The notes under the pieces were generated by a model, which searched no databases, was not told where the DNA came from, and saw nothing but the letters and a program-made list of their open reading frames with translations. This document shows positions 26,225 to 34,203 of a stretch of DNA of 64,000 bases, in pieces; position 1 is the stretch's first letter; each line of letters begins with the position of its first letter. The stretch covers positions 1,612,001 through 1,676,000 of the forward strand of contig CP026511.1 in the NCBI GenBank assembly GCA_004010935.1. Reading direction: 5' to 3'. Source of the DNA: Pseudomonadaceae bacterium SI-3. Its GTDB lineage: Bacteria > Pseudomonadota > Gammaproteobacteria > Pseudomonadales > Pseudomonadaceae. The position numbers and the translations under genes are program-made.

Positions 26225-27208
26225 ATGGCCATTTCGCAGCTGCGCACTCGCGTGTCCCTCGCCGTCGTCATTTCCTGTACACCGCTGGTGAGCCAGGCGG
26301 ACCTCTACTCGCTGAAAATCGAAAACGATATTTTTGCTTCTGACGATGGGCACTACACCAACGGTTTCGAGTTGATGCGTTCGTTCGAGCCTGGCGTTGA
26401 TCACTGGTCGCGGCGTTTCGCCGAGGCGATGCCGGGCTGGAGTGCCGATCAGGTTGATAACGTCGCCTATCGGCTGGGACATCAGCTTTACACGCCGGAC
26501 GATATAACTCGAGCTCAGCTGATCGAGGACGACCGTCCCTACGCCGCGCTGTTGTTTGCTGGCATGTCGATTTTCTCGAATGATCAGCATGAAGGTTGGC
26601 GCGGCACCAGCGGTCTGCATCTGGATGTTGGGATCGTCGGCCCGGCAGCTGGGGGCAAAAAGATTCAGCGCCGGGTCCACGAAATCACCAACAGTGACGA
26701 GCCGCGCGGCTGGGACAACCAATTGCGCAACGAACCCTTCGTCAACCTTGCGTACCACTACCGCTGGTGGGGTCAGCAGCGCCTTGGCGGTCTGGAGTTC
26801 GAGTACGGTCCGAGCGCCGGCTTTGCGCTAGGCAATCTCTACACCTACGGCTCTGCGGGGTTCGGGTTGCGCATCGGGCAGCGACTAGAGCGCAGTTTCA
26901 GCATTCCGGCAGTGGCGCCGGCACAGAGCGGCAGCATGTTCTTCGATCAGGGCGGCGGCTTCGCCTGGAGTCTTTTCGCCGATGTCGAAGGGCGCTATAT
27001 GGCGCAGAACATGCTGCTTGAGGGTAACACCTGGAAAAGCAGTCACTCAGTGGACCCGAACGAGTGGGTGGGCGATGCCAAGGCCGGTATCGCGCTCACC
27101 TGGAATAGCTGGCAGCTGGCCTTTGCCAGGGTCTGGCGAACGCGTGAATTCAATGGCCAGGCCAATCATGACCAGTTCGGCTCGCTGACGGTCTCGACCT
27201 GGTTTTGA
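26225..27208 (+). CDS. LpxR-like lipid A 3'-O-deacylase family outer-membrane protein (DUF2219)
   Basis: The 327-residue precursor has a signal peptide ending SQA. The mature N-terminus reads LKIENDIFASDDGHYTNGFEL, the signature of the LpxR family, which keeps the Asn/Asp and Thr active-site residues; the beta-barrel ends in VSTWF with a terminal Phe. LpxR removes the 3'-acyloxyacyl chain of lipid A in a calcium-dependent way. An AAGGAG ribosome site precedes the ATG. It follows phoX by 132 bases and may be transcribed separately. Actual enzyme activity is not proven by the sequence. Confidence 0.82.
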   Translation: MAISQLRTRVSLAVVISCTPLVSQADLYSLKIENDIFASDDGHYTNGFELMRSFEPGVDHWSRRFAEAMPGWSADQVDNVAYRLGHQLYTPDDITRAQLIEDDRPYAALLFAGMSIFSNDQHEGWRGTSGLHLDVGIVGPAAGGKKIQRRVHEITNSDEPRGWDNQLRNEPFVNLAYHYRWWGQQRLGGLEFEYGPSAGFALGNLYTYGSAGFGLRIGQRLERSFSIPAVAPAQSGSMFFDQGGGFAWSLFADVEGRYMAQNMLLEGNTWKSSHSVDPNEWVGDAKAGIALTWNSWQLAFARVWRTREFNGQANHDQFGSLTVSTWF

Positions 27209-27247
27209 GGATCAAGCGGGGAGCGAGTGCCCCCGCGAAGGCTTCAC

Positions 27248-27592
27248 TTACTTCTTAACCCAGCTGCCGTTTAGCAGGATGATCTGGCCGGGCGGGGTTT
27301 TTTCGATGGCCTTCTTACCGGCAATGGCTTCCACGTCAGCGACGCCGATGCCGTTCTTCTGCGCCAAGCGATAATACTCGGCGCGTCGTGCCTGGTTGAT
27401 CTGACTGGCGATTTCTTCGGCTTGCCCGCCGCTCTGCACGATGCCGAGGTAGCCGTCGGGTTTCTCGCCGAGCTGACCGCTGGCCTTGGCCTGGCCGAGC
27501 GCGGACATGGCCTCGTTGAGCGACATGGCGGCAGCCGGCAGCGCAAGGCACAGCGCCACAAGCAGGGTTCCGAGTTTCAGATAGGTCTTCAT
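27248..27592 (-). CDS. ydbL: YdbL-family periplasmic protein (DUF1318)
   Basis: The 114-residue precursor has a signal peptide ending PAAAM, followed by SLNEAMSALGQAKASGQLGE, the YdbL family start, and ends in ILLNGSWVKK. YdbL works with YdbH and YnbE and is thought to tune assembly of the YnbE bridge. It is the last gene of the leftward unit ydbH-ynbE-ydbL, 8 bases after ynbE. Confidence 0.9.
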   Translation of the reverse strand: MKTYLKLGTLLVALCLALPAAAMSLNEAMSALGQAKASGQLGEKPDGYLGIVQSGGQAEEIASQINQARRAEYYRLAQKNGIGVADVEAIAGKKAIEKTPPGQIILLNGSWVKK

Positions 27593-27600
27593 AAGGCTCC

Positions 27601-27792
27601 TCAGAACAGACCGCTGTCTTCGTTGATGATCGAATCGAGTTGCTTGTCGACCTTGATGTAGATCTCGTGCTCGATCTTGACGTTGAGGTTGATGTTGATC
27701 GGCTCGTTGGGCACGGCCAGCTCAACGCGTGGGGTACAGGCAGTGGCCAGCAGGGCCAGCGCCAGAATGCTGATGGGATGGCACAACCGCAT
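27601..27792 (-). CDS. ynbE: YnbE-family outer-membrane lipoprotein
   Basis: The 63-residue precursor has a lipoprotein signal with the lipobox LLATAC and a mature part of about 44 residues (NININLNVKIEHEIYIKVDKQ) that is strand-forming, as in YnbE, which bridges YdbH to the outer membrane. The ATG at 27792 is chosen because a GGAG ribosome site precedes it and it places the lipobox correctly. It lies between ydbH and ydbL. Confidence 0.88.
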   Translation of the reverse strand: MRLCHPISILALALLATACTPRVELAVPNEPININLNVKIEHEIYIKVDKQLDSIINEDSGLF

Positions 27793-27830
27793 GACGGTGT
27801 TCTCCAGATCGAAGTCGCCGCTACATTGCC

Positions 27831-30395
27831 TCATCTGAGGCGCTCCTGCACGCGCCGTTGAATGGTTTCGCTGACACGATCAGACAATTGGAGGCTGGTT
27901 AGCAGGGCGGGAATGTCTTCCTCGAGGTTGATTGAAAAATTGATAGGGCGGCCGCCTTCCAGCGCGGGGCTGCGACCGTGCAGCTTGAGGCCCAGGTTGA
28001 GTGTGCCGTCGGCGGCATACTGCACATCGCTGGCGAGCAGATCGTAGTGGAAGTCATCCAGCGCCTCGGTGACCAGGCGCATCGTCGGGTTGGCTTGGCC
28101 CAATGCCTGGATTTTCGGCGAGCGGAATTGCAGCGCGCCGCCAGGCTCGCGTGCCTGCAGCGAGCCCTGTTCGATACTGATTCCGGCTTCACTGCGCTGC
28201 AGCTGCAGCTCGCCATCGATCACGCCTGTGCCGGATAGCCCTTCGGCGGGATAGGCTTCGAGCAATAACGGCAATTGCAGCCCGCGCAGGTGCGCTTTCA
28301 ACTGCTGCGTGCCCGACCCAAGGTCAGCCATGCCCGGTTCCAGCCATAGCCGTCCGCCCAGCAGCCGCACCTCGGCGATACTCCAGGCCAGGCGGCCCTG
28401 ATCGAGGTTGTCGAGCGGGCCCGCGTATTCACCGGCGAAGCGCAAGGGGCCGAACGTGAAGCCCGGATTGGCCTCGCGCAGGGTCAGTTCCGTCACGTCC
28501 ACCCGCAGCTGATCGCGCCGTAACGCGGCCGAAATCTCTACGTCGAGCCCGCTCAATTCGGTGCGATCGTAAATGCCGCCGAGCCCGTTGGCGCTGAGCT
28601 TGGCCGACGCTGCGAGTGGGCCGCTGCCTGGTAGGTTGAGTTGCGCCTGCCCTTGCAGGCGTCCGTTGTTCAGCTCCAGCAAAGGCGGCCAATCGGCGAA
28701 AGTCGCGGCCAGTGGGTTGCCGGCGCGCAGGAACAGCTCAGGCAGGGTGACGTTGAGGCGAGTCGCGCTGTTAGCCCAGGTGTGGCTCAGCGCCACTGGC
28801 AGGCTGAGGCCGCCATCGTTGCCCAGCGGGCCGTCGAGGGAGACCTGCGATAGGTCCGCATTGAGTGTGCCGCTCCAGCGCCAGCCCTGTGGACGCAAGG
28901 CCGGCTGCTTTACTTCACTGGCCGCTACAGCGGGCTTGCCGGTGATCGCCAGGCGTCGAAGCTCACCCTCGGCAAAACCAGCCTCCACCTTGGCCCCCGC
29001 CAGCTGCAGCATCAGCTGGCTGACGGTCAGGTCTGACGCGACTGACAGGCTATCTACTCGCAGCCTTGAGTTTTTGTCGAAGCGAATGGTGGCGTCCTGC
29101 TGCGAAACCCGCCCGCTCAGCCGCAGGTCTGCGTCGAGCCCCTGCAAGCTGAAGTCCGCCTCTGTCATCGTCGGGCTGCGCAGCTTGAGCCGGGTTTGGT
29201 CGAAGGTCGCCGCGTAGGGCGCAGCGGTTGCCAGTACGAGACGCGTATCCAGCGTCACAGGCGAGGGGCCGCTGGCAGACAGATGCACGCTCAAGGGCAG
29301 GGCCTGAGTCGCCTCGTCAGTCTCTGTCGGTATGATTTTGAGACTCACGGCACTGGGGCGCAGCTGTGCCGGCAGTGCCGCGAACAGGTCCGCGGCCGGC
29401 TGCAGGGTGACATCGCCGACCAGTTCGGTTGGTATCCACAGGCCGTTATCGGCGAGAAGGCTCAAGTCCAGCTGACCCTGTAGCTGGCCAAGCCCGACCA
29501 CGGGCCAGGGCGCCGGTAGATTCGCCGATAATCGCAGTTCGCCATTCAGTGCCTGCCAATCCTTCGCCAGGGTTTGCGTGTCGAGTTGCAGCGCCCAGCC
29601 GGCGCCGATCCGCATCTGCTCGGGTAGTGTCGGTAACGCCGGCGGCGTATAGGCCAGCCATTCATCCAACCAGGCCAGTAGCCACGGCGCTTCCGGCAAC
29701 TCGTTCATGGCCAAGGTACCGCGCCAGAGCGTCGAACCGGTCTGGGCAATCAGTTGGTTTTGCATGCTCAAGCGCTGCTGGCCGTCCAGCTGCAAACCGA
29801 GGTCCAGATGGGTGTCGCTGTCTTGTTCGTACGCGTGCAGCGCCAAGGCCAGGCGATGCGGCTGGTGGTCCAGCTGCAGATCGAGGGTGGCGGGAAGCAG
29901 CTCCTGCTCGCCAAGCTGCCAGCCAAGTTGCCCCTGGGCCCGGCAGGTTCCGCTTGCGCAGGGCACTTTCAGATCTAGCGAAGCGATCTGTCCTCGTCGG
30001 GGCAGCCACGACGACCAGTCGTTCAGTTGCTCAGGGTAGGGTAAAGAGAGGGGCTGGTTGTCGTCGTTCTTGCTGGCAGCGGGCTGCCATTGGGCGTCGA
30101 GGCGCTCGATGCTCAGTGACCGAAGCGGCAGCAGTCGCCAACCGTCTGCAAAGTCGAGGCGCAGATTGTCGAGTGCCACTTCGAGCCGTTCGTCGGCTGA
30201 TGGCTGCCGGACGAGGACCATTTGCCGCACGGCAAAATGGCCGAACGTCAGGCGCATTCCGCTCACGTCGAGCGTGACGATTCCGAGGTCGCGCTTGAGT
30301 TGCTGCCAGCGGAAGCCACCGTAAAACCCAAACCCCAGAACGAGCAGAGCCAGGCCGGCAACCGCCCAGGCAAGGATTGTCCGCCGCTTCGTCAT
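27831..30395 (-). CDS. ydbH: YdbH-family AsmA-like protein (phospholipid transport)
   Basis: The 854-residue protein starts MTKRRTILAWAVAGLALLVLG, one N-terminal membrane anchor, followed by a very long repeating beta domain (for example GMRLTFGHFAVRQMVLVRQ at about 45) that forms the periplasmic groove of AsmA-like proteins, and ends with YDLLASDVQYAADGTLNLG and LQERLR. YdbH, YhdP and TamB are the partly redundant proteins that carry phospholipids to the outer membrane in E. coli. The start at 30395 precedes the anchor; the upstream frame lacks protein-like sequence. It heads the unit with ynbE and ydbL. Confidence 0.88.
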   Translation of the reverse strand: MTKRRTILAWAVAGLALLVLGFGFYGGFRWQQLKRDLGIVTLDVSGMRLTFGHFAVRQMVLVRQPSADERLEVALDNLRLDFADGWRLLPLRSLSIERLDAQWQPAASKNDDNQPLSLPYPEQLNDWSSWLPRRGQIASLDLKVPCASGTCRAQGQLGWQLGEQELLPATLDLQLDHQPHRLALALHAYEQDSDTHLDLGLQLDGQQRLSMQNQLIAQTGSTLWRGTLAMNELPEAPWLLAWLDEWLAYTPPALPTLPEQMRIGAGWALQLDTQTLAKDWQALNGELRLSANLPAPWPVVGLGQLQGQLDLSLLADNGLWIPTELVGDVTLQPAADLFAALPAQLRPSAVSLKIIPTETDEATQALPLSVHLSASGPSPVTLDTRLVLATAAPYAATFDQTRLKLRSPTMTEADFSLQGLDADLRLSGRVSQQDATIRFDKNSRLRVDSLSVASDLTVSQLMLQLAGAKVEAGFAEGELRRLAITGKPAVAASEVKQPALRPQGWRWSGTLNADLSQVSLDGPLGNDGGLSLPVALSHTWANSATRLNVTLPELFLRAGNPLAATFADWPPLLELNNGRLQGQAQLNLPGSGPLAASAKLSANGLGGIYDRTELSGLDVEISAALRRDQLRVDVTELTLREANPGFTFGPLRFAGEYAGPLDNLDQGRLAWSIAEVRLLGGRLWLEPGMADLGSGTQQLKAHLRGLQLPLLLEAYPAEGLSGTGVIDGELQLQRSEAGISIEQGSLQAREPGGALQFRSPKIQALGQANPTMRLVTEALDDFHYDLLASDVQYAADGTLNLGLKLHGRSPALEGGRPINFSINLEEDIPALLTSLQLSDRVSETIQRRVQERLR

Positions 30396-30850
30396 GACCC
30401 GTTCCGCTGAAAATCGATGCGTAAGCATAGGCCGGTCGCTGCGCGCTTGCGACCGGCTTACGAAGCGTAAGTCGTCGAGACCGAGCTGGGAGCGGAAAGT
30501 TCCTTGCCATGCCGCGAAACGCTGGAGGGATGCGCCCAGGCGGGCGTTTCGAGAAGGTTGCGCCAAACTTGTGCACATTCGCTGTCGAGCCTTGTCAAGC
30601 GCTTATGACAATCTGTCGCAAATCAAGCGGAAGCTTATATCGGGAATAACCTACTGAAAAATAAAGGTTTTTTACATTGGCGAAAAAACCGCCAGTTTAA
30701 CTGCAACCCGCTAACCATAGGCGCTAGGGGAATTTGTAACCTGTTTGCCCACAGAGTTATCCACAGCTTCTGTGGATTAAATAATTGTGTGAACCAGATC
30801 GTGTATTTTGGATTTTTGCAAGACTTTAACTCTGTGAAAAAAGGAGTAGA
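30396..30850. other. Intergenic stretch with DnaA-box match and hairpin
   Basis: No gene is seen. From about 30600 the stretch is AT-rich. A perfect DnaA-box match TTATCCACA lies at 30757-30765, and CCACAG-CTT-CTGTGG (30761-30775) is a tight hairpin overlapping it. One DnaA box alone does not make an origin. The AT-rich part is likely to hold the promoter of the Sel1 gene. Confidence 0.4.
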
Positions 30851-31309
30851 GTGCGCGCCCTTGTCCCCCCGAACCATTCGGTGACCATGAGAACGCGTCC
30901 ACTCGCCTCGAGCTCGCTCGAGAGCACTTCATCTTCTCCACGCCTGCCGATGCGCATGGCGTTGTGGCTGCTGGACAGCCAGCGTCTAGGACAGACCAAG
31001 AGTGTCAAACGCATCGCCGGTCGGATGCTCAAGCAGCCGGCACTCGAAGGTGTGGTTGAAGCGCAGAGCCGCCTGGGACGGTTGCTCTGCCACGACTGCG
31101 ACAGCCAGCGTGATCGTCGCATCGGTTTCGAACTGCTGCGCCAGGCAGCACGAGCCGGCGACCGTCAGGCTCAGCTCGAGCTTGGTCAGCTGTACTGTCA
31201 GGTTCAGCACCGCGAGCTGTCCAAAGCACGCCACTGGCTCGAACAGGCGGCTGCACAAGGTTCGACCGAAGCCTCGCGGATCCTCTTGCTGCTTCCGGCC
31301 AAGCGCTAG
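30851..31309 (+). CDS. Sel1-repeat (tetratricopeptide-like) protein
   Basis: The 152-residue protein has two to three Sel1-type repeats: EAQSRLGRLLCHDCDSQRD, QAQLELGQLYCQVQHRELS and KARHWLEQAAAQGSTEA, following a basic, Ser-rich leader. Sel1 proteins are helical adaptors. The GTG at 30851 has AAGGAG just 4 bases upstream; an ATG at 30887 is an alternative that would drop the leader. It stands between ydbH and rmuC on its own. Confidence 0.75.
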   Translation: MRALVPPNHSVTMRTRPLASSSLESTSSSPRLPMRMALWLLDSQRLGQTKSVKRIAGRMLKQPALEGVVEAQSRLGRLLCHDCDSQRDRRIGFELLRQAARAGDRQAQLELGQLYCQVQHRELSKARHWLEQAAAQGSTEASRILLLLPAKR

Positions 31310-31388
31310 ATTCGGCGTCGCAGACGGGCCGGCCTGACCTGTACGGGCTGGCTGGCTATACTGCCGCGCAGTTCAGCCGGAGCCGTTC

Positions 31389-32861
31389 ATGCCCCTCGAT
31401 CCTCTCTATCTAGCAGCCGGCCTCGGTGCCCTCTGTTTATTGCTCGCCATTGTTACGTGGTCGCTGCAACGGCGCTTGTCCCTGCAGCAGGCGGAGCTGT
31501 CGTTGCTCGACGAGCGGCTGAGCCAGGCGGTCATGGCGCAGGAAGGCCTCGGCGCGCAACTGGAAACCAGTCGCCAGGAGCAGGCCGATCTTCATGAAGC
31601 CCGCGCAGCGCTTCAGTCCGAAGCCGCTGTCTTGCGACGAGAAACCGAATGGCTGCAGGCCCAACGGTTGGAAAGCCGAGAAGCGCTCGATGATCTGCAG
31701 GCCGAGCGCGATGCGCAGCAAGCGGAGCTGCGTGCACTGAGCGCCGCTCACGCTGCGGTCACAGCCGAGCTGAACGAACAGCAGAAAACCCATGAGCAGC
31801 GTCTGGAAGATCTCCAGGGCGCCCGCGATGAGCTGCGTGCGCAGTTTGCCGAGCTGGCAGGCAAGATCTTCGAAGAGCGCGAGCAGCGTTTTGCCGAGAC
31901 CAGTAACGAGCGTCTTGGCCAGCTGCTTGATCCGCTTAAGGAACGCATCCAGTCGTTCGAGAAGCGCGTCGAGGAGAGCTACCAGAACGAGGCGCGCGAG
32001 CGTTTTTCTCTGGCCAAGGAGCTTGAACGACTGCAACAGCTCAACCAGCGCCTCGGCGACGAAGCGACCAACCTGACCCGCGCCCTGCAGGGGCAGAAGA
32101 CCCAAGGTAACTGGGGCGAGCTGATCCTCGAGCGGGTGCTCGAGCATGCCGGGCTTGAAAAGGGCCGCGAATACCACACACAGGTCAGTCTCAAGAGCGC
32201 CGATGGCGAGCGCTTCCAGCCTGACGTGTTGATCCAGCTGCCCGGCGACAAGCAAGTGGTGGTGGACGCCAAGGTCAGCCTCACCGCCTACCAGGCGCTC
32301 ATCTGCGCCGAAGACGAGGGCAGCCGCGCGCTGGCCCTCAAGCAGCACGTCCTGTCGTTGCGCAATCACCTGAAGGGCTTGTCACTCAAGGACTACCAAC
32401 GCCTCGAAGGGCTGCAGAGCCTGGATTTCGTCCTGCTTTTCGTGCCCATCGAAGCGGCGTTCGCAGCGGCGCTACAAGCCGACCCCGAGCTGTTTCAGGA
32501 TGCCTACAGCAAGCACATTGTGATCGTCAGCCCGACCACCCTGCTAGCGACGCTAAGGGTGATCGACAGCCTCTGGCGCCAAGAGCGGCAAAGCCAGAAT
32601 GCTCGTGAGATCGCCGAGCGTGCAGGGGGGCTGTACGACAAATTTGCCGCGTTCATCCAGGATCTGGACGAGATCGGCAGTCGTCTGCAGCAACTGGACA
32701 AGGCCTACCTCGGCGCGCGTAACAAACTCACCGATGGTCGCGGCAATCTGGTAAGCCGCGCCGAACAGCTCAAACTGTTGGGCGCGCGGGCGAGCAAGCG
32801 GCTGCCGGCCGATTGGCTCGAGCGTGCCGGGGCCGAGCTGCCGCTAGAAGCTGAGGAGTAG
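31389..32861 (+). CDS. rmuC: RmuC-family DNA recombination protein
   Basis: The 490-residue protein has an N-terminal membrane helix (residues 8-26), a long coiled coil (about 30-190) and the RmuC nuclease-like domain from about 230: GNWGELILERVLEHAGL, FQPDVLIQLPGDKQVVVDAKVSL and EAAFAAALQADPELFQDAY. The DAKVSL motif is part of the PD-(D/E)XK-like site. In E. coli RmuC limits recombination between short inverted repeats. It meets the MgtC-type gene tail-to-tail. Confidence 0.93.
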   Translation: MPLDPLYLAAGLGALCLLLAIVTWSLQRRLSLQQAELSLLDERLSQAVMAQEGLGAQLETSRQEQADLHEARAALQSEAAVLRRETEWLQAQRLESREALDDLQAERDAQQAELRALSAAHAAVTAELNEQQKTHEQRLEDLQGARDELRAQFAELAGKIFEEREQRFAETSNERLGQLLDPLKERIQSFEKRVEESYQNEARERFSLAKELERLQQLNQRLGDEATNLTRALQGQKTQGNWGELILERVLEHAGLEKGREYHTQVSLKSADGERFQPDVLIQLPGDKQVVVDAKVSLTAYQALICAEDEGSRALALKQHVLSLRNHLKGLSLKDYQRLEGLQSLDFVLLFVPIEAAFAAALQADPELFQDAYSKHIVIVSPTTLLATLRVIDSLWRQERQSQNAREIAERAGGLYDKFAAFIQDLDEIGSRLQQLDKAYLGARNKLTDGRGNLVSRAEQLKLLGARASKRLPADWLERAGAELPLEAEE

Positions 32862-32876
32862 CGCGCGCATTCAGCG

Positions 32877-34121
32877 TCACAGCAGCCACAACACCGCCAG
32901 CCCGGCGAGCAGGCCGCTGAACATGAACGGTAGGGTCAGCATCGCCAGAGCGCGGCCGCCGATAAAGACGATCAGGCCCCCTTTGACCAGACTGTTGCTC
33001 AGCGCCGCGAGAAAGATGCCCCGCACCGCGACCTGTTCAGCCAGATCGGTCCGGGCGCTGTTGGCCAGCGACAGGGTGATTGCATCCACATCGGTCAGCC
33101 CGGACAGCAGGGCAATCAGATAGACCCCCGCGTCGCCCAGTCCCCTTTGCGCGGCTTCGACAAGGAACAGGATGAGTACGAGCAGGCCGGCAAAACGCAG
33201 CGCCGGACCCAGTTCGAACGGGTTCTTCAACGGTGGCTCGGCGGCGTTGTCGGGCTGCTGACCGGCGCGCAAGTAGTAGAACAAGGCGCCGGCGGCGTAG
33301 ATCAGGCCGGCCGTCAGCATGGGCGCGAGCAAGGCCGGCAACAACGTCCTATTGATCACCCCAACTTCCAGCAGTACCCGCGGGAACATCAGCGCCGAGG
33401 TTGCCAGCAGGCCCGCGGCCAAGGCGTGGCGCATTTTCTCCGAGTCCAGGCGGGCGAGGGTGATGGTCATCGCCGTGGAGGAAACGATGCCGCCCAGCAG
33501 TGCCGTGATCATCAATCCGTGGCGGGTGCCCAGCAGACGGATGGCGACATAGGCAGCAAAGCCGATACCGGCAATCAGCACCACCATCCACCAGGTGGTA
33601 TAGGGGTTGAACGCCTGCCAGGGCCCATACCCCTGGTTCGGCAGTGCGGGCAGCAGCACCACGGAAATGAACAACAGCTTTAGCACGCCGCTCAGTTCCG
33701 CTTCGTTTAGCTTGTGCAGCGCACCGTGCAGTCGCGCTTTCAGGCTCAACAGCAAGGCCACCACGACCGCCACAGCGGCGGCCAGCAAGCGACTTTCGGC
33801 CACGGCCAGGCTGCCAAGCAGGAAGGTCAGTAGCAGCGCCATCTCGGTGGTCATACCACGATCGGTATTGGTGCGGGACTCGATCACGTAGCCGGCGATC
33901 GTCAGCAGGGCCAGCACAATGAACATCGCGATCCAGGCGGGCGTACCGAAATGACTGGCGCTCAACGCAGCCAGGCCGCCGAACAGCCCGGCAAGGCCGA
34001 AGGTGCGGATGCCGGCCATCTCCTGGCCGTCTCTGTCACCGCCGCTCCAGCTGCGTTCTGTACCGATCAGTAGGCCCACGCCGAGAGCGGTTGCCAGGTT
34101 CAACAATAATTCGAGGGTCAT
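32877..34121 (-). CDS. MgtC/SapB and DUF4010 family membrane protein
   Basis: The 414-residue protein is almost entirely hydrophobic, with about 12 membrane segments. The N-terminal 140 residues match MgtC/SapB (GVGLLIGTERSW, GIRTFGLAGLFGGL), and the rest is a DUF4010 domain (GYGPWQAFNPYTTWWMVV, GLTDVDAITLSLAN). Members are uncharacterised transporters or stress proteins. The ATG at 34121 is used; the frame begins 6 bases earlier with TTG. No operon partner on this strand. Confidence 0.85.
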   Translation of the reverse strand: MTLELLLNLATALGVGLLIGTERSWSGGDRDGQEMAGIRTFGLAGLFGGLAALSASHFGTPAWIAMFIVLALLTIAGYVIESRTNTDRGMTTEMALLLTFLLGSLAVAESRLLAAAVAVVVALLLSLKARLHGALHKLNEAELSGVLKLLFISVVLLPALPNQGYGPWQAFNPYTTWWMVVLIAGIGFAAYVAIRLLGTRHGLMITALLGGIVSSTAMTITLARLDSEKMRHALAAGLLATSALMFPRVLLEVGVINRTLLPALLAPMLTAGLIYAAGALFYYLRAGQQPDNAAEPPLKNPFELGPALRFAGLLVLILFLVEAAQRGLGDAGVYLIALLSGLTDVDAITLSLANSARTDLAEQVAVRGIFLAALSNSLVKGGLIVFIGGRALAMLTLPFMFSGLLAGLAVLWLL

Positions 34122-34203
34122 GGGCAAAGGCCGTCGGCAACTTCTAATGAGTCCAGTCTAGCCGTCTCGCTGCGGCCGCGGTTTGCGTTGACGCAACGCA
34201 ACG

